NCBI RefSeq assembly: GCF_011304195.1
Contig: NZ_CP049887.1
Span: 1,736,001 to 1,800,000, forward strand
From: Vagococcus hydrophili
GTDB lineage: Bacteria; Bacillota; Bacilli; Lactobacillales; Vagococcaceae
Reading direction: 5' to 3'
Length of the DNA stretch: 64,000 nt
Shown: positions 34,530 to 43,999 of the stretch, one piece after another
Position numbering within the stretch: the stretch's first letter is position 1
Layout: each line of letters starts with the position of its first letter
Program-made: the position numbers and the translations under genes
Notes under the pieces: generated by a model
What the model was told of the DNA's origin: nothing
Seen by the model: the letters and a program-made list of their open reading frames with translations, nothing else
Database searches by the model: none

Positions 34530-36062
34530 ATGAACTTTCCAGTTTTAAAAGGAAGTAGTTATGTTCTCGTTCATACACCAGACATGATTGAACACAACGG
34601 AACAACACAAACAACTGAAAAAATAACGAACCCTGATAGCGACTATTTAAAAACACTTTACGACAACATGAGAACGTATGACGAGGTCTTAAATTACGCA
34701 CCAAATCAAACGTTTATTGGTAATATGAATTATTCTGAATTAAAAGAGATGGAACAACCTTGGGTAAATCAACCTGTTGAAGGGAAACGATTCAGTGATA
34801 AAGGTGAAATTATGCCTGAATTGGAATTTTACGGTTTAATGCAAATTTCTGATGTCTTTGAGTTGGTTCATTTGGAAGAGAGTTTTGCTGAGAAGGTTAA
34901 GACAGCTTTAAGTGAACATCAACTTTTTGAAGACGATGCAGCAAAAATTAAAGAGGGTCAAAAACGTGAGTGGCTGCAAGAACAACTGGATGAACATGAA
35001 GCAGAAGGTCTTTATTACAACCGTGAGTTAGTGGGTTGTGTGACTCGTGCTCATGAGATAGATGTTAACTTAAATGCTCATGTGATGCTTGAAAATTTAG
35101 CAGTTAAAGCCAGTGGTATTTTAGCCTTGAGACATTTACTAAATGAAAAAGGTATGGACCCAAGTGAGATTGATTACGTCATTGAATGTAGTGAAGAAGC
35201 TTGTGGTGACATGAATCAGCGTGGTGGCGGTAACTTTGCTAAGTCCATTGCTGAAATGTGTGGTTGTGTGAATGCGACAGGGAGTGATTTAAGAAGTTTC
35301 TGTGCGGCACCAACTCATGCCTTAATTTCTGCTGCCTCATTTGTCAAAGCAGAAACCTATAAAAATGTTGTCATTGTAGCTGGTGGAGCTGTGGCGAAAC
35401 TTGGCATGAACGGTAAATCACATGTGGCCAAAGGTTTACCAATTTTAGAAGATGTACTAGGTGGATTTGCCGCTCTTATTAGTGAAAATGACGGCGTTCA
35501 TCCAGTTCTTAGAACAGACTTTGTGGGTCGTCATACAGTGTCTAGTGGTTCAAGTCCACAAGCAGTTACTAGTGCATTAATTGCTGATCCATTATTGAAA
35601 GCTGGTTTAACAGTTAAAGATGTGGATGTGTATTCAGTTGAAATGCAAAATCCTGATATCACCAAGCCAGCTGGGGCAGGAGATGTGCCGCTTGCTAATT
35701 TGAAAATGATTGGTGCAATTGGTGTCTTGAAGAAACAAATGGAGAAAAAAGATTTGATGACCTTTGTTAATGAAAAATCAATTCCAGGTTGGGCACCAAC
35801 TCAGGGGCATATTCCAAGTGGGATTCCTTATTTAGGATTTGCGATTGATGATTTAACGACTGGCGATAAAAATCGTGCCATGATTGTTGGTAAAGGGTCT
35901 CTGTTCTTAGGTCGAATGACCAATCTGTTTGACGGTGTCTCTATCATTATGGAGCGAAATACTGGTGAAGTCAGTGCAGATAATGGGTCAATCAAAGAAA
36001 CAGTGAAGTCAGAAATGGCTGAAGTTTTGCGACATTTCGCTAAAAAATTATCAGAAGATTAG
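34530..36062 (+). CDS. grdC: Glycine reductase component C, subunit beta GrdC
   Basis: A 510-residue subunit of component PC, related to ketoacyl-ACP synthase III (FabH-like). Visible landmarks include EYG-like FYGLMQISDVFEL, VIECSEEACGDMNQRGGGN, CGCVNATGSDLRSFCAAPTHALI and GWAPTQGHIPSGIPYLGF. Component C converts the carboxymethyl selenoether on GrdA to an enzyme-bound acetyl thioester and then acetyl phosphate. AAGGAAGGAGATTAAAGA precedes the ATG. The length is normal for GrdC. Confidence 0.92.
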   Translation: MNFPVLKGSSYVLVHTPDMIEHNGTTQTTEKITNPDSDYLKTLYDNMRTYDEVLNYAPNQTFIGNMNYSELKEMEQPWVNQPVEGKRFSDKGEIMPELEFYGLMQISDVFELVHLEESFAEKVKTALSEHQLFEDDAAKIKEGQKREWLQEQLDEHEAEGLYYNRELVGCVTRAHEIDVNLNAHVMLENLAVKASGILALRHLLNEKGMDPSEIDYVIECSEEACGDMNQRGGGNFAKSIAEMCGCVNATGSDLRSFCAAPTHALISAASFVKAETYKNVVIVAGGAVAKLGMNGKSHVAKGLPILEDVLGGFAALISENDGVHPVLRTDFVGRHTVSSGSSPQAVTSALIADPLLKAGLTVKDVDVYSVEMQNPDITKPAGAGDVPLANLKMIGAIGVLKKQMEKKDLMTFVNEKSIPGWAPTQGHIPSGIPYLGFAIDDLTTGDKNRAMIVGKGSLFLGRMTNLFDGVSIIMERNTGEVSADNGSIKETVKSEMAEVLRHFAKKLSED

Positions 36063-36073
36063 AGGTGAAGCAA

Positions 36074-37231
36074 GTGTCAAATTCAGTAAAAGAAGTAATG
36101 AGTGAAATATTAATTGAGATGGCTGAAAGTTTGGAGTCTAATCGTTATTATGATGATATTAAGATTGGTTTGACGATTGATGGTAGTGAGCACGGCTCGA
36201 CTGTCATGGAAGAAGCTTTACACATCATTCAAAATCGAGCTAATTTTAAAATCGTTTTAATTGGAACTCACGTTGATTGGGTGACTGATTATGAGCATTA
36301 TGTAACCGAATGTGAAGCTGACAATCATAAAAAAATGGAAGAGTTATTAAGTGAAGGAGTCATTCAAGGCTGTGTAACACTTCATTATACGTTTCCAATT
36401 GGTGTTTCAACGGTTGGGCGTGTGGTTGTACCGAGTACTGGAAAAGAAATGTACCTTGCTACAACAACTGGAACAACCAGTTCTAATCGAATTGAAGCCA
36501 TGGTTAAAAATAGTATAAATGGTATCATAGCAGCGAAAACTTGTGGCATTCAACAGCCAACTGTTGGTATTTTAAATATTGATGGGGCTAATTCTGTTGA
36601 ACGCGTGTTAAAAGAATTAAAAGAAAATGGCTATGACTTAACCTTTGCTAAAAGTCAGCGAGCAGATGGAACGATTACCATGAGAGGAAATGACCTCCTA
36701 ATGGGAACCCCTGATGTGATGGTTTGTGATAGTTTAACTGGAAACCTGTTAATGAAGCTTTTTTCAGCCTATCAAACTGGAGGTAACTATGAAGCGGTTG
36801 GCTACGGTTATGGTCCAGGGATTGGTGATAGTGAGATTCAAAATGTTTGTATCATATCAAGAGCAAGTGGCGCCCCTGTTATTGCTAACGCTCTTCAATA
36901 TGCCTATGAACTCGCTAAAGGTAACTTAAAAAAGATAAGTAAAAATGAATATGCTGAAGCTAAAAAAGCAAAACTATCAGAACTATGTAATGGCTTAAAT
37001 CAAAAACAAAAAAACTCCTCACCAGAGGAAAGTGTCCCAGTTCCTGAAAAAGAAATCGTGACGAAAGAAATTTCAGGAATTGACGTTTTAGATTTAGATG
37101 ATGCATTGCTTGTTTTGTGGAAAGAAAAGATATATGCAGAAAGTGGTATGGGATGTACGGGTCCAATTATTTTAGTGAATGAAAAAAATATTGATCAGGC
37201 AAAACAACTACTGGAAAAAGATTATTTGTAA
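36074..37231 (+). CDS. grdD: Glycine reductase component C, subunit alpha GrdD
   Basis: A 385-residue subunit of component PC, related to PlsX-type phosphate acyltransferases. It releases acetyl phosphate by phosphorolysis. A conserved C-terminal cysteine, Cys361 in SGMGCTGPIIL, corresponds to the acetyl-carrying cysteine of the family. I chose GTG 36074, 8 bases after GAGG; the GTG at 36065 overlaps the ribosome site. It lies 11 bp after grdC and ends at a terminator. Confidence 0.92.
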   Translation: MSNSVKEVMSEILIEMAESLESNRYYDDIKIGLTIDGSEHGSTVMEEALHIIQNRANFKIVLIGTHVDWVTDYEHYVTECEADNHKKMEELLSEGVIQGCVTLHYTFPIGVSTVGRVVVPSTGKEMYLATTTGTTSSNRIEAMVKNSINGIIAAKTCGIQQPTVGILNIDGANSVERVLKELKENGYDLTFAKSQRADGTITMRGNDLLMGTPDVMVCDSLTGNLLMKLFSAYQTGGNYEAVGYGYGPGIGDSEIQNVCIISRASGAPVIANALQYAYELAKGNLKKISKNEYAEAKKAKLSELCNGLNQKQKNSSPEESVPVPEKEIVTKEISGIDVLDLDDALLVLWKEKIYAESGMGCTGPIILVNEKNIDQAKQLLEKDYL

Positions 37232-37263
37232 CTAATGAATGTATGAATGAAAATGAATGATAG

Positions 37264-37296
37264 CCTCTTTAGACTGGCGTCTTGAGAGGTTTTTTG
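37264..37296 (+). terminator. Terminator of the glycine reductase operon
   Basis: CCTCT-TAGAC pairs with GTCTT-AGAGG around TGGC and is followed by T6. Confidence 0.8.
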
Positions 37297-37377
37297 GTGT
37301 GTTATCATAAAAGAATAAAACAAACTGTATACATTTCTAACGGTTCAAACGTTTATATATTAAAGGAGGTTAAATAG

Positions 37378-37878
37378 ATGAGGAAAGGAGATAGCTTGGA
37401 TCAGTTCTTACTTGATTTAGGGAATCAGTGTTATCGGTTATTGATTGCAAAAGGTGCTAGCCCTCATGAAGCGGAAGATGTTGTTCAAGAAGCTTATTAT
37501 AAATTAATAAAGATAGTACCTGAACTAAAAGAATCACAAATAAAAGCTTGGTTCTTTCGAGTGGCGTTAAACCAATTTATTGATGAAAAAAGAAAGATTA
37601 AGAGACTAGTATTGGTTGAGCAAACTTTTTTTGATGATCACCCCAAAAAGATGGATGATTATCAAAGAATAGTTGATTTAGATCAAATTGAGTGTCAATT
37701 AGAATCTGTAAAACCTGAATATCAAGAAATTCTCATATTAAAATACTACTATGGATTATCCTACTTAGAAATCTCAGATATATTAGAAATTAAGCCAGAT
37801 TCAGTTAAACAAAAACTAGCCAGAGCAAGAAAAAGTGCCATAAAAGAAAGGAATGATGGAGATGGAACCCAATTTTGA
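37378..37878 (+). CDS. ECF-type sigma factor (second)
   Basis: A 166-residue sigma-70-family factor with region 2 (EAEDVVQEAYYKLIKIVPEL, FRVALNQFIDEKRK) and region 4 (YYGLSYLEISDILEIKPDSVKQKLARARK). A GGAGGTTAAATAG site precedes ATG 37378. The anti-sigma gene overlaps its 3' end. It is distinct from the pair at 17133. The target promoters are unknown. Confidence 0.85.
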   Translation: MRKGDSLDQFLLDLGNQCYRLLIAKGASPHEAEDVVQEAYYKLIKIVPELKESQIKAWFFRVALNQFIDEKRKIKRLVLVEQTFFDDHPKKMDDYQRIVDLDQIECQLESVKPEYQEILILKYYYGLSYLEISDILEIKPDSVKQKLARARKSAIKERNDGDGTQF

Positions 37879-38788
37879 AAAGACGCTAAAAAAAGCTAAG
37901 TTGAAAAATACGCTACGAATTATTTTAATTACGATTGTAACCTTGCTAATCACGATACCATTATTTTATTCTTTGAGTAATAAAATTGTGGGTAAACAAT
38001 CGGATAGATTAAATGATTTTTTATTTTTAAGAAATCGAATAGCTGAGCCTAATATCCAAATAGATTCACAAGTTTTATCTTATTCATCTGCTACAGGAGG
38101 GGAAATCGTTTCTAACAGATCAAAAGATATTTCAGGTTATGTAGTACCATGGGACACAATAAGAGCGACGTACTCATTATTTTCTTCAAACGTCGATCAC
38201 AATGAATTGTTATCTGGGCTACATTGGACCGAAAAAAACACCTATTCGTATAATAAACAAACAAAACAAAAAGTAGCAGATTTTTATCATCCAGATGTGA
38301 ATTATAGTGGTTATTTAAAAGAGATGCCGAATGATTTAAAATTAATGGATGAGAAAAAATCAGAAGTTACAGAGATGGCGATTTCCTTTGATAAACCAGT
38401 AAAATGGAAAGAGGTCAAAGCAGACATTCCCAAAGGAGTCACAGTGAAATGGCTATACATGGGATCTAATATACCTGACAAAAAGCCCATGGGACCACCA
38501 GGAATGGATAATTACGGATTTAGTCCAGACATGGAGCAGGAACAAGATTCTTTTGAAGGTTTTCTTGATGACTTAAAGCAATACGATGACCGAAAAACAG
38601 ACGAAGAAATTCAAAAGATTTTAAAGAAATCAAAAGATAAATCACTTTCTGATACTGAAATTTTAGGTATTTTAGTGACCGGAGAAAATAAAGATTTAAA
38701 GAAAATGCAAAAATTTTCTCATTTACGAGCTGCCTCAGTTGGTGTCACAGTCGAGACAAACCCATACATCAAAGTTGAAAAAGAATAA
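37862..38788 (+). CDS. Anti-sigma factor with sigma-regulator domains
   Basis: About 308 residues with a short cytosolic N-terminus, one membrane helix (about 20-40, IILITIVTLLITIPLFYSL) and an extracellular domain resembling the Sigma_reg_N/Sigma_reg_C family of Bacillus-type anti-sigma proteins (EVTEMAISFDKPVKW, ILGILVTG near the end). It overlaps the sigma gene by 17 bp or more. The start may be 37853, 37856 or 37862; I prefer the last for ribosome-site spacing. Confidence 0.75.
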   Translation: MEPNFEKTLKKAKLKNTLRIILITIVTLLITIPLFYSLSNKIVGKQSDRLNDFLFLRNRIAEPNIQIDSQVLSYSSATGGEIVSNRSKDISGYVVPWDTIRATYSLFSSNVDHNELLSGLHWTEKNTYSYNKQTKQKVADFYHPDVNYSGYLKEMPNDLKLMDEKKSEVTEMAISFDKPVKWKEVKADIPKGVTVKWLYMGSNIPDKKPMGPPGMDNYGFSPDMEQEQDSFEGFLDDLKQYDDRKTDEEIQKILKKSKDKSLSDTEILGILVTGENKDLKKMQKFSHLRAASVGVTVETNPYIKVEKE

Positions 38789-38845
38789 ACAGTTTATAGG
38801 ATATATTATCTAAATATTAAAAGATAAATTAATAGAGTTATAATT

Positions 38846-38864
38846 TATAATGATTCTCATTTAC
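38846..38864. promoter_or_regulatory. Possible Fur-type box
   Basis: TATAATGATTCTCATTTAC matches the 19-bp Fur consensus at 14 positions. It stands in the 366-bp gap before the flavoprotein gene, but a terminator at 38938 lies between it and that gene, so its target is unclear. Confidence 0.25.
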
Positions 38865-38937
38865 AATACAAATTAAGTTCATATATAAAATTAGTATCTT
38901 AAATAGAACAAATAAAAGCAATTTTTATTTAAAAATG

Positions 38938-38970
38938 AAGAGTGGATTGATTGAATCCACTCTTTTTATA
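38938..38970 (+). terminator. Terminator in the gap before the flavoprotein gene
   Basis: AAGAGTGGATT pairs with AATCCACTCTT around GATTG and is followed by T5. Apart from the weak Fur-type box, I see nothing else in 38789-39130. Confidence 0.8.
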
Positions 38971-39154
38971 ATACACAAATCAAATAAAACATGTTCGATA
39001 GAGATGTTTAATGACTTTTTTAGTATAAATGTTCACAATTTTTTAGAAGAATTCTTATTTACAAAGGTTATTTTTAGTTAAAACAAGCGATTGCTTTTGT
39101 GAAACTTATAACTTATAATAGCCGAGTTAACAAATTTAGGAGGAAGATTTTTTT

Positions 39155-40912
39155 ATGAAAAAGATGTTACAAGGTTTATTTGTCGGTATTCTTTGTTTCT
39201 CACTAGTGGCTTGCTCGTCTGGTAGTTCAAAGGACGGTAAGTTTGAAGGTGAAGCAAAAGGCGCTAACGGTCTCATCAAAGTTGAAGTGACTGTTAAAAA
39301 GGACAAGATTGAAAACATTAAAGTCATTGAAAGTAGTGAAACTGATGGTGTTTCTGATTTGGCTTTAAAACAAATTCCTGATGCAATTATTAAAGATCAG
39401 GGGTTAGACGTGGACGCTGTGACAGGAGCTTCATCAACAAGTAAAGCAGTTGTTGATGCAGTTAAAAATGCTCTTGAAAAATCAAGTGTCGATATTGCGG
39501 CAATGTCGAAAGTGAAAGCTAACTTACCTAAAGCAAAAGAAGTTAGTAAAACAGATTATGATGTTGTAGTTATTGGTGGTGGTGGTGCTGGACTTTCAGC
39601 TGCTATTACTGCTGCAGAAAAAGGTAGCGAAGTTGTGTTACTAGAAAAATTACCAGTTCTTGGTGGAAACACAATGATTTCTGGTGGTGAAATGGCAGCT
39701 CCTAGTAACTGGTTACAAAAAGAACAAGGAATTAAAGACAGTAAAGACCAATTTTACGAAGATATTATCAAAGGTGGGGACGCTGAGAATGATCCTGAAT
39801 TGGTTCGTGTTTTAGCAGATAATGCATTATCTGCAGCTGAATGGTTAAGAGATGACGTAAAAGTTGAATTTGAAGATTATTTACTATTCTTTGGTGGTCA
39901 TTCAGTTAAAAGAAGTTTAGTTCCAAAAGATGCTTCAGGTGCCGAATTAGTTAAGAAATTAGAGAAAAAAGCAAAAGATAGCGGTGTGACATTGTTAACC
40001 AATGCAGACGCTAAAAAAATTACCGCAAAAGACGGTAAAGGTGACTTGAATCAAGTAGAAGCGAAAGTAAATGAAAAAGATATTACTTTCTCAGCTAAAA
40101 AGGGAATAGTTGTGGCTTCTGGTGGATTTGGTGCTAACTTAGAAATGCGTAAAAAATATAATAAAGACATGGATGAAAAAATCCTATCAACAACAAGTAC
40201 AGGAAGTATGGGTGACGGAATTGTGATTGGTGAAGGCATTGGTGCTGGAACAACAGACATGGAATATATCCAAACATACCCAACGTGTGATCCTGAAACA
40301 GGTCGTTTATTATATGTAGGTGACGTTCGTATGGAAGGTTTATCAATCTTAGTTAACAAAGAAGGTAAACGTTTTGTGGAAGAACTAGAACGTCGTGATG
40401 TGATTTCAAAAGCTGTGACAAAACAATCTGATGGACATTCTTATATGTTCTGGGATCAAGCAGCTATGGATAAATCAAAAGTAGATAAAACGCATAAAAA
40501 AGAATACGAAAGCTTAATCAATCGTGGTCTTTTAGTAAAAGCTGATACAGTTGAAGAAGCAGCGAAACATTTTGAAATTGATGCCAAAGAACTACAAAAA
40601 ACTGTAGATACTTACAATCGATATGCAAAAGATGGCAAAGATAAAGACTTCAACAAACGTGGTGAGTTAGTAGCCTTTGGTGAAGGTCCTTACTACATCA
40701 TGAAATCAATTCCAGCCGTTCACCATACAATGGGTGGCTTAACAATTAATACAAAAGCACAGTTACTTGATGGTGATAAAAAAGTGATCCCTCATGTTTA
40801 TGCAGCAGGAGAGGTAACTGGAGACGTACATGGTACTAACCGTTTAGGCTCTGATGCCATTGCTGATATTATTGTCTTTGGACGTATTGCTGGGGAAGAA
40901 GTAACAAAATAA
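39155..40912 (+). CDS. Secreted FMN/FAD flavoprotein reductase (fumarate reductase-like)
   Basis: A 585-residue lipoprotein. The signal peptide ends in LVAC (lipidated Cys20). Residues about 30-110 form an FMN-binding domain with DAVTGASSTS, where ApbE links FMN to a threonine. From about 130 a FAD-binding fumarate reductase/succinate dehydrogenase flavoprotein domain follows (VVIGGGGAGLSAAITAAEKG, GGNTMISGGEM, HHTMGGL, GTNRLGSDAI). Such surface enzymes reduce fumarate, urocanate or similar acceptors with electrons delivered through extracellular flavin chains. The acceptor here is unknown. It is monocistronic. Confidence 0.85.
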   Translation: MKKMLQGLFVGILCFSLVACSSGSSKDGKFEGEAKGANGLIKVEVTVKKDKIENIKVIESSETDGVSDLALKQIPDAIIKDQGLDVDAVTGASSTSKAVVDAVKNALEKSSVDIAAMSKVKANLPKAKEVSKTDYDVVVIGGGGAGLSAAITAAEKGSEVVLLEKLPVLGGNTMISGGEMAAPSNWLQKEQGIKDSKDQFYEDIIKGGDAENDPELVRVLADNALSAAEWLRDDVKVEFEDYLLFFGGHSVKRSLVPKDASGAELVKKLEKKAKDSGVTLLTNADAKKITAKDGKGDLNQVEAKVNEKDITFSAKKGIVVASGGFGANLEMRKKYNKDMDEKILSTTSTGSMGDGIVIGEGIGAGTTDMEYIQTYPTCDPETGRLLYVGDVRMEGLSILVNKEGKRFVEELERRDVISKAVTKQSDGHSYMFWDQAAMDKSKVDKTHKKEYESLINRGLLVKADTVEEAAKHFEIDAKELQKTVDTYNRYAKDGKDKDFNKRGELVAFGEGPYYIMKSIPAVHHTMGGLTINTKAQLLDGDKKVIPHVYAAGEVTGDVHGTNRLGSDAIADIIVFGRIAGEEVTK

Positions 40913-40919
40913 ATTATTT

Positions 40920-40953
40920 AGCATCCTTTACTTATTGAAAGTGAAGGGTGTTT
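40920..40953 (+). terminator. Terminator after the flavoprotein gene
   Basis: GCATCCTT-ACTT pairs with AGT-AAGGGTG and is followed by T5. Confidence 0.65.
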
Positions 40954-40997
40954 TTATGTTAGACTGATAGTATATAAATTCACGAGGAGGAAAGAAG

Positions 40998-41318
40998 ATG
41001 AAATTTGGGATTATTTTAGAAACGAAAGAACATGAGAAAGCGTGGAATGCCGTCCGTTTTTGTGTGACATCTTTAAAACAAGGTCACGAGGTAAAGTTAT
41101 TCTTAATGGGTGAAGCAGTTGAAATTGAATCAATCAAAGATGAACAATACGATGTAGTGGATCAATTAGCTAAATTCACAGAGTTAAAAGGTGAATTATT
41201 AGCTTGTGGAACGTGCTTAATTTCACGTCATTTAGATAAGTCAACTGCTTGTCCAATTTCAACGATGATTGATTGTGTGGAGATGGTGGAGTGGGCAGAT
41301 AAAGTCGTTACTTTCTAG
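40998..41318 (+). CDS. DsrE-family protein
   Basis: A 106-residue protein of the DsrE/TusD-like fold, opening KFGIILETKEHEKAWNAVRF and with GHEVKLFLMGEAVE. A LLACGTCLISR segment near residues 72-82 supplies two cysteines, as in sulfur-relay members. AGGAGGAAAGAAG precedes the ATG. No other sulfur-relay gene is next to it, so the role is open; a link to selenium or sulfur handling would be speculation. Confidence 0.75.
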   Translation: MKFGIILETKEHEKAWNAVRFCVTSLKQGHEVKLFLMGEAVEIESIKDEQYDVVDQLAKFTELKGELLACGTCLISRHLDKSTACPISTMIDCVEMVEWADKVVTF

Positions 41319-41402
41319 ATTAAAAAATACAAATCGTCTTTCTTGTTCTATGAAACAGACTTATATATAATGAGAGTCATCAAAAGAAAAGAGGAAACGA
41401 GT

Positions 41403-41864
41403 ATGGCTTATCAAGTTGATTTTAAAGAAGTTTCAACAATCGGTTTAGAAAGTTCACCTGTCGCAGAAAAATTAGCAGGTTTAAGAGCGAATGAAGCAAG
41501 GTATTTTTGGAACAAATATAAACATGTCTTTGTGACAAAATCAGTATCAGATGAACCAGATACTTTAAAGTGGATTGAAACAATTTTACTTGAAAGAGAC
41601 TTAACTTTTCCCTATAAAGCCCTTGAAGTATCAAGTTTTGAAGTTGAAGGCATAAAAATGGCTTATGTTTTCTATGAGAATGGCTTATCGATCAACGTCA
41701 TGTATACGCTAGAAGATGGCGGTAAACGTGCTGTGGGCTTTAAGTTGTCAGATACAATGGAGATTCCTGTTGAATTTGAAGGGAAATTTAAATTTGCTCG
41801 TCAGAAATCAAAATTAGCTGGTGAAATAAGAGGTAGTTATTTCGTCATTAAAGGAAGTTATTAA
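41403..41864 (+). CDS. Conserved hypothetical protein
   Basis: 153 residues starting at ATG 41403 after GAGGAAACGAGT; the longer frame from 41343 lacks a ribosome site. It is soluble, with no signal peptide, mixed alpha/beta and no cysteines. The second half is beta-rich (AVGFKLSDTMEIPVEFEGKF, GEIRGSYFVIKGSY). No family or motif is recognised. It stands alone with a terminator behind it. Confidence 0.55.
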   Translation: MAYQVDFKEVSTIGLESSPVAEKLAGLRANEARYFWNKYKHVFVTKSVSDEPDTLKWIETILLERDLTFPYKALEVSSFEVEGIKMAYVFYENGLSINVMYTLEDGGKRAVGFKLSDTMEIPVEFEGKFKFARQKSKLAGEIRGSYFVIKGSY

Positions 41865-41870
41865 AGATAG

Positions 41871-41932
41871 AAACAATAATTTTTAAAAAATCTCACTGAT
41901 TGAGGTTGGCAAAAAATTATTGTTTTTTTAGA
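41871..41932 (+). terminator. Long-loop terminator after the hypothetical gene
   Basis: AACAATAATTTTT pairs with AAAAATTATTGTT across a loop of about 30 bases and is followed by T-rich sequence. In 41933-42178 I see only a TATAAT at 42110-42115, the probable -10 of the yebC gene, with no good -35. Confidence 0.6.
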
Positions 41933-42178
41933 AAATAAAAAAATAGGGTATGTTCACCTAAAATGAAAAGAAATGATAAGGTTTTAATTTTTTATCTGTG
42001 CTTTTGATATGCCATTTTGGAATATCAAAAGTAAGGGGAATAAAAGAATAAATTCACTATATTTCATCATTTTTTTGATAAAAGACTATAAATTTTCTGA
42101 TATTGCGAGTATAATGAAACAGGATATTTTGAAAAAAATAGGCAAATAAAAGAGAATATAAGAAAGTGAAGTGAAATT

Positions 42179-42895
42179 ATGGGACGTAAATGGGCAAATA
42201 TTGTCGCTAAGAAAACGGCTAAGGACGCTAACAACAGTAAAATTTATGCAAAATTCGGTATTGAGATTTATGCAGCAGCAAAATCAGGTGAACCTGATCC
42301 GCATTCTAACCAAAAATTACGTTTCGTTATTGAGCGTGCTAAAACTTATAATGTACCAAAACACATTATTGACCGTGCGATTGAAAAAGCGAAAGGTTCA
42401 GGAGATGAAACTTATTCTGAATTACGCTATGAAGGATTTGGTCCGAATGGTTCAATGGTCATCGTAGACACATTAACAAATAACGTTAACCGTACAGTAG
42501 CTGACGTACGTGCGGCATTTAATAAAAACGGTGGAAACATGGGCGTTTCTGGAGCTGTTGCTTATATGTTTGATAACACAGCTATCTTTGGTTTTGCAGG
42601 AACTGACGTGGATGATATTTTTGAATTCTTAATGGAAAAAGAAATTGATGTTCGTGACGTTTTTGAAGAAGAAGGTCAAATCATCGTTTATGGTGAATCA
42701 ACTGATTTCCATGTGATTCAAGAAGCATTAAAAGAAAAAGGCATCGAAGAATTTTCAGTAGCGGAGATTCAAATGTTAGCTCAAAGTGAAGTTGAGTTAA
42801 CTGGTGATGATTTAGCTCATTTCGAAAAAATGATTGATGTTTTAGACGAGTTAGAAGATGTACAAAGTATTTATCATAACGTTGAATTAGATTAG
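42179..42895 (+). CDS. yebC: YebC/PmpR-family regulator / translation factor
   Basis: A 238-residue protein of the YebC/TACO1 family, with the typical start [27 protein letters not shown] and [35 protein letters not shown]. The [10 protein letters not shown]-terminus is the form common in enterococci and lactobacilli, paralogous to the E. coli KWSKIQHKK form. It is reported variously as a DNA-binding regulator and as a factor easing ribosome stalling at proline stretches. Monocistronic. Confidence 0.9.
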   Translation: MGRKWANIVAKKTAKDANNSKIYAKFGIEIYAAAKSGEPDPHSNQKLRFVIERAKTYNVPKHIIDRAIEKAKGSGDETYSELRYEGFGPNGSMVIVDTLTNNVNRTVADVRAAFNKNGGNMGVSGAVAYMFDNTAIFGFAGTDVDDIFEFLMEKEIDVRDVFEEEGQIIVYGESTDFHVIQEALKEKGIEEFSVAEIQMLAQSEVELTGDDLAHFEKMIDVLDELEDVQSIYHNVELD

Positions 42896-42900
42896 AAATG

Positions 42901-42941
42901 AGAAGCGATTAAGTCGGAGGAAACTGACTTAATCGCTTTTT
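42901..42941. terminator. Terminator between yebC and citI
   Basis: AAGCGATTAAGTC pairs with GACTTAATCGCTT and is followed by T7. The convergent arrangement makes a shared terminator likely. Confidence 0.85.
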
Positions 42942-42944
42942 TTA

Positions 42945-43889
42945 CTATTCTTTTATTAATCCTAAAATCTTCCAAGCCGTTTTCTCATCTAAGAACAAAT
43001 CGGTGAAAAAATGCCCTCTAAGAGCACCTAAACAGGCAACTGATTTAAACTTACTGTTACAAATACCAATTCGTTTATTAATGACGAAAACCTCTTTTAG
43101 TGTTAGTCCAAAAGTTTTATCCTCGCTGTTTATAAATTCACCTTGATCATTAAAAGGCCGACCGTATAAAAAACCAACACATTCATTCATATTAGGGAAA
43201 AGTAAATTTTTATGGTTATTCCAAGAGTCTACAGATTCTATCGAACTTGGTGTCCCAATACCAGAAATTAATATATCTGCGTGAGCAGCTGTTGATAATG
43301 TTTTAGCCATTAAAGGTTCAAGAGACATAAGTTCTCGAGCTGTGTCATTAATAATATAAAGAGGAATGCTTAGAGTAAGATAAGACGATTCATAACAATC
43401 AGCCGCTTTTTGTACAAGCCTTGTTGATCCAGCTAATGAATTGTACTTTCCGATTTCTCCAATGAACTGAGTAAAGACAAGATCTTCTCTTTGTGTCTTT
43501 TTAAATTGATCGATGACTTTAAAAACACTATCTCCCCAAGATAAAGCAACAATTTTAGATTGTTGGATAAAAGACTGTGTATAGTCAGCCACAAATTTTG
43601 AAAAGAATAAATCTTGATTAGAAACATCTTCTGTATCTTTTAAAATATAGACATTAGTTGTTGAAAAATATTTTTTAAAGATATTTTCTAAATCGTAATT
43701 TCTTGCATGTGGTGAGTTAATCGATATTGTAACAACTTGCTTTTCTTTAGCTTCTTCAATGTACTTCATAACTCTATAGCGACTTAAATCATATTTTTTA
43801 GCTAATTCACTAATATTAATATCATTTAAATAATAATCTTCACATAGTTTAACGAGTAATGACTCATTGTTTATTAAATCTTCATTCAT
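42945..43889 (-). CDS. citI: SorC/DeoR-family citrate regulator (CitI-like)
   Basis: A 314-residue regulator with an N-terminal helix-turn-helix (INISELAKKYDLSRYRVMKYIEEAKE) and a SorC-type sugar-binding domain (ALSWGDSVFKVIDQF, ADILISGIGTPSS, GICNSKFKSVACLGALRG). It is divergent from citM, the position of CitI, the citrate-responsive activator of Weissella and lactococcal cit operons. I chose the ATG at 43889 because AAGGAG lies upstream on the minus strand; the longer TTG reading from 43910 runs through this site. Confidence 0.83.
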   Translation of the reverse strand: MNEDLINNESLLVKLCEDYYLNDINISELAKKYDLSRYRVMKYIEEAKEKQVVTISINSPHARNYDLENIFKKYFSTTNVYILKDTEDVSNQDLFFSKFVADYTQSFIQQSKIVALSWGDSVFKVIDQFKKTQREDLVFTQFIGEIGKYNSLAGSTRLVQKAADCYESSYLTLSIPLYIINDTARELMSLEPLMAKTLSTAAHADILISGIGTPSSIESVDSWNNHKNLLFPNMNECVGFLYGRPFNDQGEFINSEDKTFGLTLKEVFVINKRIGICNSKFKSVACLGALRGHFFTDLFLDEKTAWKILGLIKE

Positions 43890-43999
43890 AAAAAATTTCT
43901 CCTTAATCAAATCATAGCTAATCCCATTATATCAACATTTTAATAAAAAATCCTTTTTCATTTTTTAAAAATACTATATATTTTTTTAAAAATAAAAAA

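Noticed and set aside
38846-38864. Fur box controlling the flavoprotein gene
   Set aside because: The match is moderate in AT-rich DNA, and a strong terminator lies between it and the gene. Kept only as a low-confidence site.
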